Positions 26,088 to 34,286 of a stretch of DNA of 64,000 nt are shown here, piece by piece. Under the pieces are notes generated by a model. It saw only the letters and a program-made list of their open reading frames with translations, did not search any database and had not been told where the DNA came from. The stretch is from Streptomyces sp. CB02009 (GTDB lineage Bacteria > Actinomycetota > Actinomycetes > Streptomycetales > Streptomycetaceae). Within the stretch, counting starts at the first letter, position 1. Every line of letters starts with the position of its first letter. The translations under genes and the position numbers were made by a program. The stretch spans positions 354,956 to 418,955 of the forward strand of contig NZ_LIVV01000003.1 of NCBI RefSeq assembly GCF_001905825.1, in the 5' to 3' direction.

Positions 26088-26155
26088 CTTCCAGGGTCCC
26101 TGATCGTCGTCCCCCGATCGCCGACCCCTCGACCGTACCCACAGGAGCGCGTCCC

Positions 26156-27211
26156 ATGGCCACAGACCTCATCGGCCGCCACTTCCTCAAGGAGCTGGAC
26201 TTCACCGCCGAGGAGTTCCGCGGCCTGATCGCGCTCGCCGCCGAACTCAAGGCCGCCAAGAAGGCGGGCGCCGAGGTGCAGCGGCTGCGCGGCCGGAACA
26301 TCGCGCTGATCTTCGAGAAGACCTCGACCCGCACCCGCTGCGCCTTCGAGGTCGCCGCCGCCGATCAGGGGGCCACCACCACCTACCTGGACCCGGCCGG
26401 CTCCCAGATGGGTCACAAGGAGTCGGTCAAGGACACCGCCCGCGTCCTCGGCCGGATGTTCGACGGCATCGAGTACCGGGGTGACGGCCAGGCCATCGTC
26501 GAGGAACTCGCCACCTTCGCCGGCGTCCCCGTGTTCAACGGCCTGACCGACGACTGGCACCCCACCCAGATGCTCGCCGACGTGCTCACCATGACCGAGC
26601 ACACGGACAAGCCGCTGGACGGGATCTCCTTCGCCTACCTCGGCGACGCCCGCTTCAACATGGGCAACTCCTACCTGGTCACCGGCGCCCTGCTCGGCAT
26701 GGACGTCCGGATCGTCGCCCCGCGCGCGTACTGGCCGGCCAGGAGGATCGTCGCCGCCGCCCGCGAGCTCGCCGAGACCAGCGGGGCCACGGTCACCCTC
26801 ACCGAGGACGTCGCCGAGGGGGTCCGGGGCGCCGACTTCGTGGCCACCGACGTCTGGGTCTCCATGGGCGAGCCCAAGGAGGTCTGGGACGAGCGGATCG
26901 CCGCCCTCTCCCCGTACTCCGTGACGATGGACGTGCTGCGCGCCACCGGGAAGCCCGACGTCAGGTTCCTGCACTGTCTGCCGGCCTTCCACGACCTCGG
27001 GACGGACGTCGGGCGGGACATCCACGCCCGGCACGGACTCACCGAGCTGGAGGTCTCCGACGAGGTCTTCGAGTCGGCGCACTCGGTCGTCTTCGACGAG
27101 GCGGAGAACCGGATGCACACGATCAAGGCGGTCCTGGTCGCGACGATGGCGGGCGGTCCGCTGCCCACGGCGATCCCCGCGGTGATCCCCACGGTGCTTC
27201 CGACGGCATAG
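26156..27211 (+). CDS. arcB: Ornithine carbamoyltransferase
   Basis: 351 residues. It interconverts citrulline plus phosphate with ornithine plus carbamoyl phosphate. The carbamoyl-phosphate motif EKTSTRTR is at about 54-61, with HPTQMLADVLTM and the ornithine motif FLHCLPAFHD (about 265-274) also intact. The start MATDLIGRHFLKELDF is typical of catabolic enzymes (ArcB type), which agrees with the arginine deiminase gene just upstream; the anabolic ArgF is usually shorter and clustered with other arg genes. ATG at 26156 follows AGGAG, while readings back to 26069 lack conservation. The C-terminal ~15 residues (Ile/Pro/Ala/Val repeats after MAGGPLP) look like a low-complexity extension. An AT-rich inverted repeat lies about 70 bases upstream. 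Confidence 0.95.
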   Translation: MATDLIGRHFLKELDFTAEEFRGLIALAAELKAAKKAGAEVQRLRGRNIALIFEKTSTRTRCAFEVAAADQGATTTYLDPAGSQMGHKESVKDTARVLGRMFDGIEYRGDGQAIVEELATFAGVPVFNGLTDDWHPTQMLADVLTMTEHTDKPLDGISFAYLGDARFNMGNSYLVTGALLGMDVRIVAPRAYWPARRIVAAARELAETSGATVTLTEDVAEGVRGADFVATDVWVSMGEPKEVWDERIAALSPYSVTMDVLRATGKPDVRFLHCLPAFHDLGTDVGRDIHARHGLTELEVSDEVFESAHSVVFDEAENRMHTIKAVLVATMAGGPLPTAIPAVIPTVLPTA

Positions 27212-27264
27212 CTTTACGCCCGATTGGGTGGATATACGCGGTGCGGTTTACGATCGCACCCTTA

Positions 27265-27298
27265 CAGGGGGTTCGGGCCTGCGTGCCCGAACCCCCTG
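27265..27298 (+). terminator. Terminator hairpin after arcB
   Basis: A perfect 14-bp stem, CAGGGGGTTCGGGC (27265-27278) and its complement (27285-27298), with a 6-base loop CTGCGT. It separates arcB from the permease gene. As it lies only 32 bases before the permease start it could also act as an attenuator. Confidence 0.8.
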
Positions 27299-27329
27299 AC
27301 GCGTGCCCCCGAGAGATGAGAACCACCGC

Positions 27330-28769
27330 ATGACCCCGTCCGCCTCGCGGATCAAGACCCCGCAGCAGCTCCTCGCCGAATCCGGCGCCGACCTCGAAGG
27401 CCACGGCCTCAAGCGCACCATGGGCCTCTTCCAGCTCGTGTGCTTCGGCGTCGGCGCGATCGTCGGCACCGGCATCTTCGTCGGCCTCTCCGACAGCGTC
27501 GCCGAGGCGGGGCCCGCGGTGGTGATCTCCTTCGTCCTCGCCGCGGTCACCTGCGTCTTCACCGCCTTCTCCTTCGCGGAGCTGGGCGGCGCGATCCCGG
27601 TCTCCGGCTCCTCGTACTCCTTCGCGTACGCGAGCCTCGGCGAACGGGCCGCGTTCCTCGTCGGCTGGTGCCTGCTCCTGGAGTACGGCGTCTCGGTCTC
27701 CGCGGTCGCCGTCGGCTGGAGCCAGTACCTCAACGAACTGCTCGAAAGCCTCACCGGCTGGCAGCTCCCGGCCGCGCTCTCCGCGGGACCCGGTGAGGGC
27801 GGGGTCGTCAACGTGCCCGCCGTCGTCGTGATCGCGCTTGCCGCCACCCTCCTGGTGCGCGGAGTCAGGGAGAGCGCGCGGGCGACCGCCGCCATGGCGA
27901 TCCTCAAGATCGGCATCCTGATCGTCTTCTGCGCCGTCGGCTTCTCGGCGTTCCGGGCCGGCCACCTCTCGCCGTTCGCCGAGAACGGCATGGCCGGGAT
28001 CACCGCGGGCGCCTCGGTGGCCTTCTTCTCGTACATCGGCTTCGACGCGATCACCACGGCCGGCGAGGAGGTCAAGAATCCGCGGCGGAACATCCCCCTC
28101 GCGATCCTCATCTGCATCGGGCTCGTCACCCTGCTCTACTGCGCCGTCGCGCTCTCCGCGATCGGGGCCCTCGGCGCCGAGGCCGTGGCCGACCAGCCGG
28201 CCGCGCTCTCGCTGGTCGTCGACCAGGTCACCGGATCGTCGGTCGGCGGTGGGATCATCGCGTTCGGCGCGGTCGTCGCGATCGCGTCCGTCGTCCTCGC
28301 CGTGATGTACGGGCAGACCCGGATCCTGATGTCGATGTCCCGCGACGGTCTCGTGCCCCGCGTCTTCGAACGCGTCTCGCCCAGGTCCGCCACGCCGGTG
28401 GCCAACACCTGGATCGTCGCGGCGGTCTTCGCCGTACCGGCGGCGTTCGCCTCGCTCGACGTGGTCGTCAACCTGACCACCATCGGCACGCTCGCCGTCA
28501 TGGCGGTCGTCAATCTCGCGGTGATGGTGCTGCGGCGCCGGAACCCCGAGCTGCCGCGCTCGTTCCGGGTGCCGCTCTTCCCCCTGAGCCCGATCCTCGG
28601 CATCGGGTTCTGCCTCTACCTGATGTGGGGCACGGGCTGGACGACCTGGCTGCAGTTCGCCGGATTCCTGGTCGTCGGGACGCTGGTGTACGCCGGCTAC
28701 GGGCGCCGCCACTCGCGGCTGGTCACGGCTCCGAGCGAGGGCGCTGCGCCGGTATCCCCGGCAGAGTGA
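27330..28769 (+). CDS. APC-family amino-acid permease (YfnA/CAT type)
   Basis: 479 residues and about 12 membrane helices. The first helix carries the substrate motif GVGAIVGTGIFVG, typical of amino acid-polyamine-organocation transporters, and the spacing, with the FFSYIGFDAITTAGEEVKNPRRNIP segment between helices 6 and 8, matches the cationic amino-acid transporter (CAT/YfnA) group. With arcA and arcB directly upstream it may import arginine or exchange it for ornithine, though true ArcD antiporters belong to a different branch. ATG at 27330 follows a GAGA-rich, weak ribosome site. A terminator lies between it and arcB, so it may have its own control. The last 47 bases overlap the end of the gene on the other strand. 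Confidence 0.88.
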   Translation: MTPSASRIKTPQQLLAESGADLEGHGLKRTMGLFQLVCFGVGAIVGTGIFVGLSDSVAEAGPAVVISFVLAAVTCVFTAFSFAELGGAIPVSGSSYSFAYASLGERAAFLVGWCLLLEYGVSVSAVAVGWSQYLNELLESLTGWQLPAALSAGPGEGGVVNVPAVVVIALAATLLVRGVRESARATAAMAILKIGILIVFCAVGFSAFRAGHLSPFAENGMAGITAGASVAFFSYIGFDAITTAGEEVKNPRRNIPLAILICIGLVTLLYCAVALSAIGALGAEAVADQPAALSLVVDQVTGSSVGGGIIAFGAVVAIASVVLAVMYGQTRILMSMSRDGLVPRVFERVSPRSATPVANTWIVAAVFAVPAAFASLDVVVNLTTIGTLAVMAVVNLAVMVLRRRNPELPRSFRVPLFPLSPILGIGFCLYLMWGTGWTTWLQFAGFLVVGTLVYAGYGRRHSRLVTAPSEGAAPVSPAE

Positions 28770-29271
28770 ACCAGACCGCCTTGCCGTGCTCGGTGGGGCG
28801 GTGGCCGCAGTCGCTGCTGAGGGCCCGGATGAGCAGCAGGCCCCGGCCGTGCTCCTGCCACGGGTCCACCTCCCCCGGCGCGGGGCAGACGAGCCCGCCC
28901 GCGCGGGCGGGCTCGGCGTCGTGGACCTCGATCTGACAGCCGCCTGGCGTGGCGAGCAGTTCGACGACCAGGTCGATGGGGCCGAGGCCCGCGGTGTGCT
29001 CGACGGCGTTGGCGACGAGCTCGGCGGTGAGCAGCTCCGCGGTGTCGCGGTCGGGGCGGCCGCCGGTCTCGGGGTCGAGGTCGGTGAGGGCGGTACGGAT
29101 CAGGGCGCGGGCGATCGGCACGGCGGCCGTGGTGTGCGGCAGCCGGACGCGCCACGAGGCGGCGGGCCCGGTCGGACCGGCTGGCGCGGGTGGACCGGCG
29201 GACGCGGTCGGACCCGCGGGCCCGGGCGGGCCGTCGGACGGGCCGTCGGCGGGGCCGGTGGCTTCGGGCAT
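28723..29271 (-). CDS. ATP-binding regulator of the anti-sigma (SpoIIAB/RsbW) type
   Basis: 182 residues. The first ~38 are Pro/Gly/Ala-rich. The rest is a single GHKL ATPase domain with the N-box ELVANAVEH and later a G-box like HGRGLLLIRAL; there is no sensor or kinase dimerisation domain. Streptomyces encode dozens of these small proteins, which may act as anti-sigma factors or partners of PP2C phosphatases. No sigma factor or anti-anti-sigma gene is adjacent here, so the partner is unknown. The gene converges with the permease gene and overlaps its 3' end by 47 bases. Confidence 0.82.
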   Translation of the reverse strand: MPEATGPADGPSDGPPGPAGPTASAGPPAPAGPTGPAASWRVRLPHTTAAVPIARALIRTALTDLDPETGGRPDRDTAELLTAELVANAVEHTAGLGPIDLVVELLATPGGCQIEVHDAEPARAGGLVCPAPGEVDPWQEHGRGLLLIRALSSDCGHRPTEHGKAVWFTLPGIPAQRPRSEP

Positions 29272-29461
29272 GGGGGCAGGCTCCCTTCACCGAGTGGGGG
29301 TGGGCGAGTGGGGTGGAGGCGTCCCGAGACGTCCTGGTTTCAACCTTACGAGGCGCAATCCGGTTCTCCAGAGGCGCCCCTCCCTGATCGGTGGGGACCT
29401 CCGTCATGGGCTGCCGGGGACCTTGTGCGGGGCACCGTCGTTCCTCCCTTATCGCGTACTC

Positions 29462-29475
29462 GTGACGATGGTCAC
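29462..29475. promoter_or_regulatory. Candidate PaaX operator before the crotonase gene
   Basis: GTGACGATGGTCAC is an inverted repeat (GTGAC, 4 bases, GTCAC) 43 bases before the crotonase start. A similar word, GTGACGGCAGTCAA, sits at 35967-35980 before the other units of the cluster. The only local regulator gene of a suitable type is the PaaX-like gene at 33302. A second perfect repeat, CCTCCG/CGGAGG (29489-29502), abuts the AAGGAGG ribosome site. Confidence 0.45.
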
Positions 29476-29518
29476 AGGAGAGTGATACCCTCCGAACGGA
29501 GGAAGGAGGCCGTTCCGG

Positions 29519-30346
29519 ATGAGCCCCTTTACCGGCTCCACGCCCCGCACGGCACGCTGGCACCATCTGCGCGTCGACATCGACCGGGGTGTCGCCACCG
29601 TCACGCTGGCCCGACCCGAGAAACTCAACGCCCTCACCTTCGGCGCCTACGCCGATCTGCGCGACCTCCTCGCCGAGCTCTCCCGCGAGCGGTCCGTCCG
29701 CGCGCTCGTCCTCGACGGCGAGGGCCGCGGGTTCTGCTCCGGCGGCGACGTCGACGAGATCATCGGCGCCACGCTCGCGCTCGACACCGCCCAGCTCCTC
29801 GACTTCAACCGGATGACCGGCCAGGTCGTCCGGGCCCTCCGGGAGTGCCCCTTCCCGGTCGTCGCCGCCCTCCACGGGGTCGCGGCGGGCGCCGGGGCCG
29901 TCCTCGCCCTCGCCGCCGACTTCCGGATCGCCGACCCCACGACCCGCTTCGCGTTCCTCTTCACCCGGGTCGGCCTCTCCGGCGGCGACATGGGCGCGGC
30001 GTACCTGCTGCCCCGGGTCGTCGGCCTCGGCCACGCCACCCGGCTCCTCATGCTCGGCGAGCCCGTCCTGGCCCCCGAGGCCGAGCGCATCGGCCTGCTC
30101 TCCGAGCTCACCGAGGAGGGCGGGGCGGGGGAGCGGGCCGCCGAACTCGCCCGCCGCCTGGCCGACGGCCCGGCACTCGCCCTCGCCCAGACGAAGGCGC
30201 TGCTCACCTCCGAACTCGACATGCCGCTGGCCGCCTCGATCGAACTGGACGCGGCCACCCAGGCCCTCCTGATGAACGGCGAGGACTACGCCGAGTTCCA
30301 CGCCGCCTTCACGGAGAAGCGCGCCCCGAAATGGCGGGGGTGCTGA
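29519..30346 (+). CDS. Enoyl-CoA hydratase/isomerase family protein
   Basis: 275 residues with the crotonase fold: ARPEKLNALT, GFCSGGDVDEI (first oxyanion segment), FPVVAALHGVAAGAGAVLALAADFRIAD (second oxyanion loop) and FAFLFTRVGLSGGDMGAAYLLPRVVG. The usual second catalytic Glu region is altered (GGDMGA), so the exact reaction, hydration, isomerisation or ring cleavage, is unclear. ATG at 29519 follows AAGGAGG. The gene is first in a three-gene set ending at 33305 and nearly abuts the salicylyl/anthraniloyl-CoA monooxygenase gene, which suggests it acts on the CoA thioester product of that enzyme. Homologous clusters in Streptomyces pair these two genes. Confidence 0.85.
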   Translation: MSPFTGSTPRTARWHHLRVDIDRGVATVTLARPEKLNALTFGAYADLRDLLAELSRERSVRALVLDGEGRGFCSGGDVDEIIGATLALDTAQLLDFNRMTGQVVRALRECPFPVVAALHGVAAGAGAVLALAADFRIADPTTRFAFLFTRVGLSGGDMGAAYLLPRVVGLGHATRLLMLGEPVLAPEAERIGLLSELTEEGGAGERAAELARRLADGPALALAQTKALLTSELDMPLAASIELDAATQALLMNGEDYAEFHAAFTEKRAPKWRGC

Positions 30347-30348
30347 GG

Positions 30349-32679
30349 ATGCGGGCCCCGGCCCAGGCCCCCGACCCGGCCCAGGCCTCCGACCCGGCCC
30401 AGGCCCCCGACCCGGCCCAGGCCGCCGCCCCCGCCCTCTCCCGTATCGCCGTCATCGGTGGCGGACCCGGCGGGCTCTACGCCGCCGCGCTCCTCAAGCG
30501 GCTCGACCCCGCCCGTGAGGTCACCGTCTGGGAGCGGAACGCCCCCTCCGACACCTTCGGCTTCGGCGTCGTCCTCTCCGACGAGACCCTCGGAGGCATC
30601 CGGGAGGCCGATCCCGTCGTCTACGAGGCGCTCGGCCGCGACATGGTCCGCTGGGACGACATCGACGTCGTCCACCGGGGCCACCGCACCACCTCCACGG
30701 GCCACGGCTTCGCCGCCCTCGGCCGCCGCCGGCTCCTGGAGATCCTCCACGCCCGCTGCGCCGACCTGGGCGTACGGCTCCGCTTCCGCACCGAGGCCCC
30801 GCCCGCCGAGGTCCTCGCCGCCGACCACGACCTGGTGGTCGCCGCCGACGGCGTCCACAGCCGCACCCGCGAGGCCCACGCGGCCCACTTCCGCCCCAGC
30901 GTCACCACCCACCGCTGCCGCTACATCTGGCTCGCCGCGGACTTCGCCTTCGACGCCTTCCGCTTCGAGATCGCGGAGACCGAGTACGGCGTGATGCAGC
31001 TCCACGCCTACCCCTACGAGGCCGGTGCCTCCACCGTCATCGTCGAGATGCGCGAGGAGGTCTGGCGGGCCGCCGGGTTCGACGAACTCGACGAGGCGGA
31101 GTCCACCGTCCGCTGCGCGAAGATCTTCGCCGAGGCGCTCGGCGGCCGGGAGCTGCGCTCCCACCGCTCCGCCTGGACCGCCTTCCGCACGGTCGTCAAC
31201 GCGCGCTGGTCGTACGGCACCACCGTGCTCATCGGCGACGCCGCCCACACCGCGCACTTCTCCATCGGCTCCGGCACCAAACTGGCCGTCGAGGACGCCC
31301 TGGCCCTCGCCCACAGCCTCCGCGACCACCCCACCACCGGCGAGGCCCTCGCCGCCTACGAGGCCGAGCGCCGTCCCGTCGTCGCGTCCACCCAGCGTGC
31401 CGCCGCCGCCAGCCTCCAGTGGTTCGAGGAGCTCGCGGGCCACGTCGACCGGCCGCCCCGGCGCTTCGCCTTCGACCTGCTCACCCGCAGCCGCCGCGTC
31501 ACCCACGCCAACCTGCGGCTCCGCGACCCGGCCTTCGCCACCACCGTCGAACGGGACTTCGGATGCCCGCCCGGCACCCCGCCGATGTTCACGCCCTTCC
31601 GGCTCCGCGGCCTGACCCTGCGCAACCGGATCGTCGTCTCCCCGATGGACATGTACGTCGCAGAGGACGGCGTCCCCGGCGACTTCCACCTCGTCCACCT
31701 GGGCTCCAGGGCCCTCGGCGGCCCCGGACTCGTCATGACCGAGATGGTCTGCGTCAGCCCGGAGGGCCGGATCACCCCCGGCTGCGCCGGACTGTGGACC
31801 GACGGCCAGGCGGCCGCCTGGAGCCGGATCACGGACTTCGTCCACGCGCGGGCCCCCGGCACCGCGATCGGCGTCCAGCTCGGCCACTCCGGTCGCAAGG
31901 GCTCCACCCGCCGCATGTGGGAGGGCATCGACCAGCCCCTGCCCGAGGGCAACTGGCCGCTCGTCGCCGCCTCGCCCCTCCCGTACCGCCCCGGCCTCAA
32001 CCAGACCCCGCGGGCCCTCGACCGCGCCGGACTCGCCTCCGTGCGCGAGGAGTTCACGGCCGCCGCCCGCCGCGCCGCGCACGCCGGCTTCGACCTCCTC
32101 GAACTGCACTGCGCCCACGGCTACCTGCTCTCCGGTTTCCTCTCCCCGCTCACCAACCACCGCACCGACGGCTACGGCGGCGACCTGGCCGGCCGGCTCC
32201 GCTTCCCCCTCGAAGTCTTCGACGCCGTGCGGGAGGCGTGGCCGGAGGACCGCCCCATGACCGTCCGCATCTCGGCCACCGACTGGGCCGAGGGCGGGAC
32301 GACCGGCGAGGACGCGGTCGCCGTCGCCCGCGCCTTCAGGGAGCACGGCGCCGACGCGATCGACGTCTCCACCGGCCAGGTCGTCCCCGACGAGACCCCC
32401 GCCTACGGCCGCTCCTATCAGACCCCGTACGCCGACCGGATACGCAACGCGACCGGCGTCCCCGTGATCGCGGTCGGCGCGATCTCCTCCTGGGACGACG
32501 TCAACTCCCTGCTCCTGGCCGGCCGTGCCGACCTGTGCGCGCTCGCCCGCCCCCACCTCTACGACCCGAACTGGACCCTGCACGCCGCCGCCGAACAGGG
32601 CTACGAGGGACCGGCGGCGCCCTGGCCGGCCCCGTACCGCGCGGGCAACCGCCCGCCCCCGACCGGCCGCCGGGGCTGA
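30349..32679 (+). CDS. Bifunctional salicylyl-CoA/anthraniloyl-CoA monooxygenase-reductase
   Basis: 776 residues in two halves. The first is an FAD monooxygenase: IAVIGGGPGGLYAAALLKR is the dinucleotide loop, and LIGDAAHTAHFSIGSG the FAD-phosphate motif of the PHBH group. The second (from about 405, MFTPFRLRGLTLRNRIVVSPM) is an old-yellow-enzyme reductase with an FMN barrel that includes HLGSRALGG and LHCAHGYLLSGFLSP. This fused pair is characteristic of 2-aminobenzoyl-CoA monooxygenase/reductase and of enzymes annotated as salicylyl-CoA 5-hydroxylase. The start is chosen 3 bases after the previous stop with GGGGGTG in front; an ATG at 30331, overlapping that stop, is also possible and adds six residues. 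The first ~25 residues are DPAQA repeats. Neighbouring ligase, dehydrogenase and RidA genes fit CoA-dependent degradation of anthranilate or salicylate. Confidence 0.9.
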   Translation: MRAPAQAPDPAQASDPAQAPDPAQAAAPALSRIAVIGGGPGGLYAAALLKRLDPAREVTVWERNAPSDTFGFGVVLSDETLGGIREADPVVYEALGRDMVRWDDIDVVHRGHRTTSTGHGFAALGRRRLLEILHARCADLGVRLRFRTEAPPAEVLAADHDLVVAADGVHSRTREAHAAHFRPSVTTHRCRYIWLAADFAFDAFRFEIAETEYGVMQLHAYPYEAGASTVIVEMREEVWRAAGFDELDEAESTVRCAKIFAEALGGRELRSHRSAWTAFRTVVNARWSYGTTVLIGDAAHTAHFSIGSGTKLAVEDALALAHSLRDHPTTGEALAAYEAERRPVVASTQRAAAASLQWFEELAGHVDRPPRRFAFDLLTRSRRVTHANLRLRDPAFATTVERDFGCPPGTPPMFTPFRLRGLTLRNRIVVSPMDMYVAEDGVPGDFHLVHLGSRALGGPGLVMTEMVCVSPEGRITPGCAGLWTDGQAAAWSRITDFVHARAPGTAIGVQLGHSGRKGSTRRMWEGIDQPLPEGNWPLVAASPLPYRPGLNQTPRALDRAGLASVREEFTAAARRAAHAGFDLLELHCAHGYLLSGFLSPLTNHRTDGYGGDLAGRLRFPLEVFDAVREAWPEDRPMTVRISATDWAEGGTTGEDAVAVARAFREHGADAIDVSTGQVVPDETPAYGRSYQTPYADRIRNATGVPVIAVGAISSWDDVNSLLLAGRADLCALARPHLYDPNWTLHAAAEQGYEGPAAPWPAPYRAGNRPPPTGRRG

Positions 32680-32774
32680 GCGGCGCCCCCGGACCGGTGT
32701 CCGTGGACGCCCGCGTATGCGGGGGCGACGCGCGAGCATGGTCCGCGCACCACCCGCTGCTCTTGAATGGGGAC

Positions 32775-33305
32775 ATGACAGAGCAGCGGGGTGGGAAGGG
32801 TGCCGGGGCGGTCCTCGGCGCGGCGACGGTGGCGACCGGACTGGTCGCGGGGGTGTGGTTCGCGTACGTGTGCTCGGTGATGCCGGCGCTGGCGCGCAGC
32901 GACGACCGGGTCTATGTCGAAGTGATGCGGAACATCAACGAGGTGATCCAGAACCCGCTCTTCTTCACCCCGTTCTTCGGCGCGACGATCCTCGCGGCGG
33001 TCGCCGCCTGGCAGCACCGCGCCACCCGGGCGCGGACCTGGACGCTCGCCGCGCTCGTGCTCTCCGTGGCGGTCTTCCTGGTCACCTCGGCGGCGAACGT
33101 ACCCCTGAACGACGCGCTCGCCGCGGCCGGGGACCCCACGGCCGCCCGCGCGGCCTTCGAGGGGCCCTGGGTGGCCTGGAACCTGGTCCGGGCGATCCTG
33201 ACCACGGCGGGCTTCGCCTGCCTGCTCCGGGCCCTGGCGGTACGGTCCCGGCCCCGGGCCCAGCCCGTACGGTCCCGGGCCCAGCCCGCACGGTCCCGGG
33301 CCTAG
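32775..33305 (+). CDS. DUF1772 (anthrone oxygenase-like) membrane protein
   Basis: 176 residues with four predicted membrane helices (near 13-35, 55-75, 84-104 and 140-160) and the pattern MRNINEVIQNPLFFTPFFGA, then VPLNDAL, typical of the DUF1772 group. Some members are anthrone oxygenases, but most are uncharacterised, so no substrate is assigned. It lies 95 bases after the monooxygenase gene on the same strand. The C-terminal tail is built from an in-frame 21-bp tandem repeat (RAQPVRS units, 33240-33300). Its stop codon overlaps the stop of the convergent PaaX-type gene by two bases. Confidence 0.8.
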   Translation: MTEQRGGKGAGAVLGAATVATGLVAGVWFAYVCSVMPALARSDDRVYVEVMRNINEVIQNPLFFTPFFGATILAAVAAWQHRATRARTWTLAALVLSVAVFLVTSAANVPLNDALAAAGDPTAARAAFEGPWVAWNLVRAILTTAGFACLLRALAVRSRPRAQPVRSRAQPARSRA

Positions 33306-34171
33306 CCCCCGGTCCCGGCCCCGGACAGGAACGGGCGGACGAACTCCGCGCCGCGGTCCCGCAGCAGCTCGTGCAGGGCCGTGAAGACCTCGGCCGAGCG
33401 CCGCCCCGGCCAGTCGTCGGGCAGGAGCTCGGCGGGGAGCACCGGGTCGGCGTACGGCAGCCGGCGCCAGGAGTCCAGAACGAGCAGGTAGTCCCGGTAG
33501 GCCGCCTCCGCGTCCCCCGGGGCGGCCGTGTCCCCCGGGGCGTCGGCGCCCGTCGGGGCCGCCCGCCAGGCCCGCAGTACCGGCTCGTGGGCTGCCAGGA
33601 AGTCCTCGTGGAGCCGCGCGATGGCCGGCAGGTCCCACCAGCGGGCGACCGCCCCGGCCGTCGCCGCGTACCCCAGGTGGTCGCCCCGGAAGAGGTCCAC
33701 GTAAGGGGAGAGCTCCAGGCGCTCCAGGGCGTTCCGGGTCTCGTCGTACAGCCGCGCGGGTGCGATCCAGACGCCGGGAGCGGCCGTGCCGAAGCCCAGG
33801 CGGGCGAGCCGCGAACGCAGCAGGTGCCGCTTGTGGCGCTCGGCCTCGGGCACGGAGAAGACGGCCAGGACCCAGCCCTCGGAGAGCTTGGGCTCGGTAC
33901 GGGCGTAGATGCGGCGGTCGCCGTCGTCCAGGAGCCTGCGGGCGTCGTCCGAGAGGGCGTATCCGGCGGCCCCGTCGGCCGTCCGGCCCGGCAGCAGCAG
34001 TCCGCGCCGCTTCAGACGCGACACCGAGGAACGCACCGAGGGCGCGTCCACCCCGAGGACCGCGAGCAGCCGGATGAGCGCGGCCACCGGCATCGGCGAC
34101 CCGTCGGGCGTACGGCCGTACGCGCCGTAGAGGGAGACGATCAGGGATCGGGGGGTGTGCTGCTCGGCCAC
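33302..34171 (-). CDS. PaaX-family transcriptional regulator
   Basis: 289 residues. The N-terminal winged helix (PRSLIVSLYGAYGR to SVSRLKRRGLLLPG), the central domain starting near LSEGWVLAVFSVPEAERHKRHLLRSRLARLGFG, and the C-terminal region with WDLPAIARLHEDFL follow the PaaX pattern. PaaX represses phenylacetate genes and is relieved by the CoA thioester of the substrate, so a regulator of this aryl-CoA cluster is the natural reading. It lies downstream of the ligase gene on the same strand but is separated by a strong hairpin, so it probably has its own promoter. A ~20-residue Ala/Gly/Pro insert (near 195-215) looks variable. Confidence 0.9.
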   Translation of the reverse strand: MAEQHTPRSLIVSLYGAYGRTPDGSPMPVAALIRLLAVLGVDAPSVRSSVSRLKRRGLLLPGRTADGAAGYALSDDARRLLDDGDRRIYARTEPKLSEGWVLAVFSVPEAERHKRHLLRSRLARLGFGTAAPGVWIAPARLYDETRNALERLELSPYVDLFRGDHLGYAATAGAVARWWDLPAIARLHEDFLAAHEPVLRAWRAAPTGADAPGDTAAPGDAEAAYRDYLLVLDSWRRLPYADPVLPAELLPDDWPGRRSAEVFTALHELLRDRGAEFVRPFLSGAGTGG

Positions 34172-34237
34172 GTGATCACTTTAGAGGGTGGCGCGCCGGT
34201 CGGGCCGGGTCGGGCGGGGGAGCCGGGCCGGGGGAGT

Positions 34238-34273
34238 CCCGGAGGGCCGGCCAGGGGCGGCCGGCCCTCCGGG
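34238..34273 (-). terminator. Terminator between the aryl-CoA ligase and PaaX genes
   Basis: A perfect 15-bp stem, CCCGGAGGGCCGGCC (34238-34252) and its complement (34259-34273), with a 6-base loop. It starts 14 bases past the ligase stop and ends ligase transcription before the PaaX gene. Confidence 0.75.
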
Positions 34274-34286
34274 GCCTGGCCGGCCG

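Noticed and set aside
24479..27118. Minus-strand frame opposite arcA and arcB
   Set aside because: Mirror of two conserved enzymes; no family features.
33240..33305. 21-bp repeat at the end of the DUF1772 gene as a regulatory array
   Set aside because: It is in frame and encodes the RAQPVRS tail, so a coding repeat explains it.
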